From Peptostreptococcus sp. MV1 (lineage in GTDB: Bacteria > Bacillota > Clostridia > Peptostreptococcales > Peptostreptococcaceae), in NCBI RefSeq assembly GCF_000758885.1, contig NZ_JRNB01000093.1, forward strand, positions 1-36,899: 36,899 nt of DNA, written 5' to 3'. The notes beneath the pieces were generated by a model that did no database searches, had not been told where the DNA came from, and saw nothing but the letters and a program-made list of their open reading frames with translations. Below, one piece after another: positions 31,919 to 36,899 of the stretch. The position numbers and the translations under genes were made by a program. Each line of letters begins with the position of its first letter. Positions within the stretch are counted from its first letter, which is position 1.

Positions 31919-34558
31919 ATGGCTGGACAGTTAAAGGGTATCACTATTCAAATAGGTGGGGATACTACTAAATTAAGTAAGGCGTTAGGTGATGTTAATA
32001 GTAAAACTAAATCGCTACAGTCAGAATTAAAAGGGGTCAACTCACTTTTAAAGTTAGATCCTGGAAATGTTACACTTCTAAAGCAAAAACAAGACTTACT
32101 AAATAAGTCAATTGCTAACACTAAAGAGAAATTAAGTACTTTAAAATCCGCTATGAAACAAATTGATGGTGGAGAAGTTAAAGTTACAGAAGCACAATAT
32201 AGAGACTTACAGCGTGAAATTATCAATACTGAACAGAAGCTAAAAGGCTTGACTGAGGAGCAAAAAAAATTCGGGTCAGTTGGTAGCCAGCAGGTAAAAG
32301 CGTTTGGAGAAAATCTAAAATCAGCAGGGGGTAAAATTGAGGATGTCGGTAGAAGTGTATCGAAACTATCAGCAGTTACAGGAGCGGTTCTAACAGGGTC
32401 AGCAAAATTAGCCTCAGACTTTGCCGACGGTATGGCTAAAGTTGGTACTATTGCCGATACATCCAAAGTATCACTTAACAAATTAAGTAAAGATATATTA
32501 CAATTATCCACTGATACGGGGCGTAGTGCTACCGAGATTACAGAGGCTACTTATCAAGCGATATCAGCGTCAGTTGACACAGCTAACGCAGTAGGATTTG
32601 TTGGTACGGCTACTAACTTAGCTAAAGCCGGTTTTCTTGAAACATCAGATGCCGTAGACGTCTTGACGACTATTATAAATTCATATGGTCTATCAGCAAA
32701 AGAGGCAGGAAGTATCGCAGATAAGTTAATTCAGACTCAGAATGATGGTAAGACTACAGTTAACGAGTTGGCCTCTAGTATGGGTAAGGTAATACCTATT
32801 GCCAGTGCTTACGGGGTCAATATTGATAACTTGGCCACGGCGTACGCCAACTTAACTAAGAATGGTATTAGGACGAAAGAGTCCGGTACTTATCTAAAAT
32901 CAATGTTAAACGAGTTAGGTAAAAATGGGTCAGAAGTAGCCAATGTACTACAGGAAAAGACCGGTAAAAGTTTCGCCGAGTTAATGGCTAGTGGTATGTC
33001 ATTAGGTGATGTTCTTAAAATTTTGATGGACTCAGTAGGTGGTAATACCACGGAATTCGCTAATTTGTGGGGGTCAACAGAAGCTGGTACAGGTGCTTTA
33101 ACTCTAATTGGTAAGGGTGTTGAAGAATTTAACAACGAACTAGCTAAAATGAAAGGGTCTACAGGTAATACGGCTAAGGCCCTGGAGCAGTTAGACACCC
33201 CTAGTGCAAGAGCAAAAAAGGCCCTTAATGCTTTAAAGAATACAGGTATTGAATTAGGTCAAACTTTACTAGAGTCACTAGGACCACTTTTAAAGGACCT
33301 AGCAGAAAAACTACAAGGACTAGCAAAATGGTTCGGTGAATTAAGTCCATCTACACAAAAAATAATAATTGGTGTATTGGCTGTTGTAACTGCCTTAGGA
33401 CCACTATTAATAGGCGTCGGTAAAATGTTAGTTTTGATAGGACAACTAGTTACACTGGGTCCGGCGATTGTAACAGGGCTTAGTGCCGTAGGTGGGGCAT
33501 TTAGTGGACTTTTTTCACTTTTATTAACCAATCCCTTTGTACTAATTGTAGGTGCTATAATTGCTATTGGTGTAGCTTTATATAAGTTATATAACAATTG
33601 CGAGGGCTTTAGAAATGCAGTTGACGCAGTTTTTAAATGGATAAGCGAGATACCTGCCAAAATAGGTAAATTCTTTTCCGACCTGGGGACTAACCTAGTA
33701 GAGTGGGGTAGTCAGATGTTGGAGTTGGGAAAAAAGATAGGTAACGGCATAGTAGACGCACTTATATTTATCTTTATCGAATTACCTTTTAAATTTTGGT
33801 CGGCTGTATTTAGTGCTATTGGAAAATTTGCCGAGTGGGGTAGTAAAATGCTTGAAGCAGGTGTAAATAGTGCCAAGCGTATTTTGTCAGATGTCGTGAA
33901 TACAATGGCTAGATTACCGGGGAATATTTGGAACGCTATTAAAAGTGCTATATCTAATATGGCCCGTTGGGGTAGTGAGATGATAAGTACAGCAGGTAAC
34001 AAAATGCGACAAATGGCCAATACAATTATCAATGCTGTTAAGAGTCTACCTAGTAAAATGTTTAGTATCGGTAAAGATATTATCTATGGTATTGCTAGAG
34101 GTATAGGTAACGCCGTAGGTTATCTATATGACTGTATTTGGGACGCTTTAAACGGCCTTGTAGACAGGGCAAAGGACGCTTTAGGCATATTCTCACCATC
34201 TAGGGTAATGGCTAAAGAAGTAGGTGCGTTTATACCAGCTGGTATAGGTGTTGGTATTGAAAAAAATTCAGATGAAGCAGTAGGACCATTAGAATCACTA
34301 GTAGACGATATGGTCGGTAGTGGAAAGACTGGTATTAATTTAGAGCGTAACTTATCGGCTACCTTTAAATCACCTGATAACATCGGGGCAATAAGCCTAT
34401 CCGATATAATTAAGGTCATTGAAGTAAGTTGTGATAAAGTGGCAAATGCTTGTAGCAGAGATTTATATATCGACAAACAAGCTTTAATAGGTGAGACTAT
34501 AGACGAGATAGACGCACAGTTAGGCTATAAATATAATCTTAGAGCGAGGGGGGTGTAA
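31919..34558 (+). CDS. Tape measure protein
   Basis: An 879-residue tail-length ruler. The N-terminus is a long coiled coil (1-120, VNSKTKSLQSELKGVNSLLK), followed by the conserved tape measure domain (about 160-430; ITEATYQAISASVDTANAV, GTYLKSMLNELGKNGSEV). Hydrophobic segments at about 478-560 are likely membrane-active on ejection, and 596-727 holds three 44-residue repeats beginning WGSxM. The C-terminus (760-800, DALGIFSPSRVMAKEVG) is typical. At the commonly used ~1.5 Angstrom per residue, the tail would be roughly 130 nm. Confidence 0.96.
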   Translation: MAGQLKGITIQIGGDTTKLSKALGDVNSKTKSLQSELKGVNSLLKLDPGNVTLLKQKQDLLNKSIANTKEKLSTLKSAMKQIDGGEVKVTEAQYRDLQREIINTEQKLKGLTEEQKKFGSVGSQQVKAFGENLKSAGGKIEDVGRSVSKLSAVTGAVLTGSAKLASDFADGMAKVGTIADTSKVSLNKLSKDILQLSTDTGRSATEITEATYQAISASVDTANAVGFVGTATNLAKAGFLETSDAVDVLTTIINSYGLSAKEAGSIADKLIQTQNDGKTTVNELASSMGKVIPIASAYGVNIDNLATAYANLTKNGIRTKESGTYLKSMLNELGKNGSEVANVLQEKTGKSFAELMASGMSLGDVLKILMDSVGGNTTEFANLWGSTEAGTGALTLIGKGVEEFNNELAKMKGSTGNTAKALEQLDTPSARAKKALNALKNTGIELGQTLLESLGPLLKDLAEKLQGLAKWFGELSPSTQKIIIGVLAVVTALGPLLIGVGKMLVLIGQLVTLGPAIVTGLSAVGGAFSGLFSLLLTNPFVLIVGAIIAIGVALYKLYNNCEGFRNAVDAVFKWISEIPAKIGKFFSDLGTNLVEWGSQMLELGKKIGNGIVDALIFIFIELPFKFWSAVFSAIGKFAEWGSKMLEAGVNSAKRILSDVVNTMARLPGNIWNAIKSAISNMARWGSEMISTAGNKMRQMANTIINAVKSLPSKMFSIGKDIIYGIARGIGNAVGYLYDCIWDALNGLVDRAKDALGIFSPSRVMAKEVGAFIPAGIGVGIEKNSDEAVGPLESLVDDMVGSGKTGINLERNLSATFKSPDNIGAISLSDIIKVIEVSCDKVANACSRDLYIDKQALIGETIDEIDAQLGYKYNLRARGV

Positions 34559-34561
34559 GTA

Positions 34562-35224
34562 GTGCGACAATTAAAAATAAAATCAATAGGACTGTTGGAG
34601 CATTGGGGGTTTTTACTAACTCAAAAAACCATATCTCAACCCGAGCCTAAAGACTATATTGTAGAGGTCCCAGGCCGTAATGGTAGCGTGGATTTAACCG
34701 AGTCAATGGGTGGTGTGCGTTACGGCGATAGGGAAGTAGAATTTGTATTACTTCCTATTGAGGGTGACTATACACAACGTATGAAAAATTATTATGAATT
34801 AGTAAGATTTATTCATGGTAAAGTTAATGATATTGAGGAACCGGATAGACCCGGGGAAGTTTTAAGAGGGCGTTGGAAAGTTGGAGAACCTAGTAAAATA
34901 AACGGTGATTTATTTAGTTTTAAACTTTTTTGCAAAAACGTCTACCCTTATTATATAAGTGTCCCGCCACACGAGATTACGTATAATTTAAACAGTGGAG
35001 ATAGTCACGATATAAGCGTAGATTATAACGGTGTGGGCACAGTGTGGCCCTTAGTTAAATTTACAGGTAATGGGACCATTACAGCCGAGGGAGATAATAT
35101 TAATTATAATCTAACATCTAGTTATACTAGATATGATCATATTAGATTGAGCAAAACGGTTAATAATTTCAAAATTCAAGGTAATGGAGATTTGACTTTC
35201 TTATATAGTAATGAGTCATTATAA
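34562..35224 (+). CDS. Distal tail protein (Dit-like)
   Basis: A 220-residue protein starting at GTG 34562 behind GGGGGGTGTAAGTA. SQPEPKDYIVEVPGRNGSVDL and GVRYGDREVEFVLLPIEGDY are diagnostic of the Dit N-terminal ring domain; the C-terminal half is a beta-rich galectin-like part. It forms the hub linking tail tube to baseplate and is placed, as usual, between tape measure and tail endopeptidase. Confidence 0.92.
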   Translation: MRQLKIKSIGLLEHWGFLLTQKTISQPEPKDYIVEVPGRNGSVDLTESMGGVRYGDREVEFVLLPIEGDYTQRMKNYYELVRFIHGKVNDIEEPDRPGEVLRGRWKVGEPSKINGDLFSFKLFCKNVYPYYISVPPHEITYNLNSGDSHDISVDYNGVGTVWPLVKFTGNGTITAEGDNINYNLTSSYTRYDHIRLSKTVNNFKIQGNGDLTFLYSNESL

Positions 35225-35238
35225 GATAGGGGGTAAAT

Positions 35239-36899
35239 ATGTATAAGATATTTTGTGATAATAATTTAATATTTGATTTATCTAATGATATGTCGTTAAC
35301 ATCTCCTATCTTAAAGTTACAAGATAATAATGCTGGTACGCTTGAATTTGGAATACTACCAGGAGATGATATTTACGATAAAATTAAAAAAATGAAATCA
35401 GAAATACTGGTCTACTCAGAGGGTAGGCCAATTTTTAGTTGTAGGCCAATTGATGAAAATATCGATTTTAAAAATATCAAAAAGATAACTTGTGAGGGTG
35501 CGTTGGCTTACTTAAATGATAGTGTACAGCGTCCTCATGAATACCATAATTTGAGTATAAGAGGTTATTTGGAAACTCTAATAACCAATCATAATTTACA
35601 GGTGAGTGACCCACGATTACAATTTGAGGTGGGAATAGTAACGGTACATGATGACAATGACAGTATATACAAATATACTAACTGGGAGTCAACCTTACAA
35701 GTTATCAAGACTGACTTAATCGATAAATACGGGGGTCATTTAAGAGTTAGAATAGAGGGAGATAAGAAGTATCTAGACTATTTAAAAGACTACCCTAAGA
35801 CCAATACCCAGGTGATAGAATTTGGTACTAACTTACTTGACTTTACTAAGAATATTGACGCCACGCAGATAGTAACGGCTGTTATTCCCTTAGGTGCAAG
35901 ATTGGAAGAAAGTAGTATTCCTAAATTAGAGGAAAGACTTACTATAAAATCAGTTAACAACGGGGTTGACTATGTAACTAGTCAATCGGCAATTGATACT
36001 TATGGTTGGATATTTAAGACTGTAACATGGGATGACGTTCATAAGCCCCTTATCTTAAAACATAAGGGAGAAGAATACCTAAAAAGCATACAATTTGAAA
36101 ACGTGGTAATTAAGGTAAGAGCGATTGACTTACACATGGTAGATGTTAATATCGAGCAAATAGAATTACTTGACCAAGTACGAGTAATTTCTAAGCCTAA
36201 CGGCCTAGATAAGATATTTCCCGTAAGTGAGTTGACAATTGATATGACTAATCCGCAAGCAAATAGTATTACCCTAGGTAATAACTCTATACAGGCTATG
36301 AGTGGGTCGGCAGTATCCTCAAATACTGAAATACTTAAGAAAATAGAGGATATACCTAATCCTACTAAAGCTATGCAAGAGGCAGTAGAAAACGCCACCA
36401 AGCTATTGAATAACGCCTTAAATGGTCATGTGGTCAAGCGTAAAGACGAATTACTAATCATGGATACAGCAGATATTGAAACAGCTACCAAAGTGTGGCG
36501 TTGGAATTTAAACGGCCTTGCTTATAGTAATACTGGATATAAGGGTCCATATGAAATGGCTATGACTATAGATGGGTCAATAGTTGCTAATAGAATTACT
36601 ACAGGTGTGCTAAAAGGTGGATATGTAAAGCTTGATTTGGAGCGTGGGACTTTTCTAATTGGTAAGGATGATAATGACTTCTTACTTAAATTTGATGGTG
36701 AAAAACTACAATTTGGAAATGGTACACTTAGTAAAGACTCACTTGAAAAAGACTTATTAGACGCTTTAAAAGGTAAGGATGGAGAATCCTTTAAGTTTAA
36801 TTTAATATCCAATGGAGATTTTCATAATGATTTTACCACAAACGAGCCTAGTAACGACCCTAACAAATTAAATGAATGGCAAGTCAAAAGTCAAAAAGA
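35239..36899 (+). CDS. Tail endopeptidase/tail-associated protein, cut by window edge
   Basis: The frame opens at ATG 35239 behind AGGGGGTAAAT and stays open for 553 codons to the window end. The first ~380 residues fit the Tal/gp27-like hub domain: DDIYDKIKKMKSEILVYSEG, ITCEGALAYLNDSVQRPHEY, NWESTLQVIKTDLIDKYGGH and ATQIVTAVIPLGARL. Then come a coiled-coil linker, MTIDGSIVANRITTGVLKGG, and a KGKDGESF segment that starts a fibre- or lectin-like region. It forms the tail tip and may carry peptidoglycan-cutting or host-binding modules beyond the edge. Confidence 0.9.
   Translation, partial: MYKIFCDNNLIFDLSNDMSLTSPILKLQDNNAGTLEFGILPGDDIYDKIKKMKSEILVYSEGRPIFSCRPIDENIDFKNIKKITCEGALAYLNDSVQRPHEYHNLSIRGYLETLITNHNLQVSDPRLQFEVGIVTVHDDNDSIYKYTNWESTLQVIKTDLIDKYGGHLRVRIEGDKKYLDYLKDYPKTNTQVIEFGTNLLDFTKNIDATQIVTAVIPLGARLEESSIPKLEERLTIKSVNNGVDYVTSQSAIDTYGWIFKTVTWDDVHKPLILKHKGEEYLKSIQFENVVIKVRAIDLHMVDVNIEQIELLDQVRVISKPNGLDKIFPVSELTIDMTNPQANSITLGNNSIQAMSGSAVSSNTEILKKIEDIPNPTKAMQEAVENATKLLNNALNGHVVKRKDELLIMDTADIETATKVWRWNLNGLAYSNTGYKGPYEMAMTIDGSIVANRITTGVLKGGYVKLDLERGTFLIGKDDNDFLLKFDGEKLQFGNGTLSKDSLEKDLLDALKGKDGESFKFNLISNGDFHNDFTTNEPSNDPNKLNEWQVKSQK

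Noticed and set aside
31948-34476. Several long minus-strand frames opposite the tape measure gene
   Set aside because: Antisense shadows created by codon bias; the plus-strand product is unmistakable.

Overview
The window is low-GC DNA (about one third G+C by eye) with strong Shine-Dalgarno sites. It suits an anaerobic Firmicute, probably class Clostridia, perhaps near Peptostreptococcaceae; the genus cannot be fixed from this sequence. The left ~1.5 kb is bacterial: a flavin NADH oxidase (minus strand) with its terminator, next to a tandem pair of 33-bp repeats that look like insertion-sequence ends. From about 2.0 kb to the right edge the window is one long temperate siphophage (prophage) that runs off the right end inside a tail gene, so lysis genes and the right attachment site are not visible.

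Layout. (1) 2.0-6.3 kb, minus strand: lysogeny cassette, with a tyrosine integrase, a small HTH protein, a membrane-anchored staphylococcal-type nuclease, an ImmA-like metalloprotease and a CI-like repressor. (2) 6.3-6.5 kb: divergent control region with overlapping promoters and operator-like dyads. (3) 6.5-22.1 kb, plus strand: early genes. These are a Cro-like HTH protein, a possible excisionase, a SNF2-type helicase, a family B DNA polymerase continuous in frame with an ERF single-strand annealing protein, a YqaJ/lambda-type exonuclease, an SSB-like protein, a VRR-NUC nuclease, an HD hydrolase, a DUF3310-like protein, a prim-pol/D5 SF3 helicase, and an anaerobic ribonucleotide reductase (nrdD) with its activase (nrdG). 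(4) 22.1-23.7 kb: iteron-rich AT block, sigma-like late regulator, candidate late promoter, terminator, HNH endonuclease and a G-rich possible cos region. (5) 23.7 kb to the end: HK97-type packaging, head and tail module (TerS, TerL, portal, protease, capsid, connectors, tail tube, frameshifted tail chaperone, tape measure, Dit, tail endopeptidase/fibre cut by the edge).

The early genes form a self-contained replication and recombination set: primase-helicase, own polymerase, SSB, annealase plus 5'-3' exonuclease, and dNTP supply suited to an anaerobic host. The most unusual points are two diverged copies of a roughly 350-bp non-coding iteron/AT block about 18.6 kb apart, with cores in opposite orientation (upstream of integrase and upstream of the late regulator); the in-frame polymerase-ERF fusion that keeps an internal ribosome binding site; the membrane-tethered nuclease in the lysogeny cassette; and operator-like dyads repeated at the integrase, immunity and recombination loci. 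All functional calls come from reading motifs; no database search was run.
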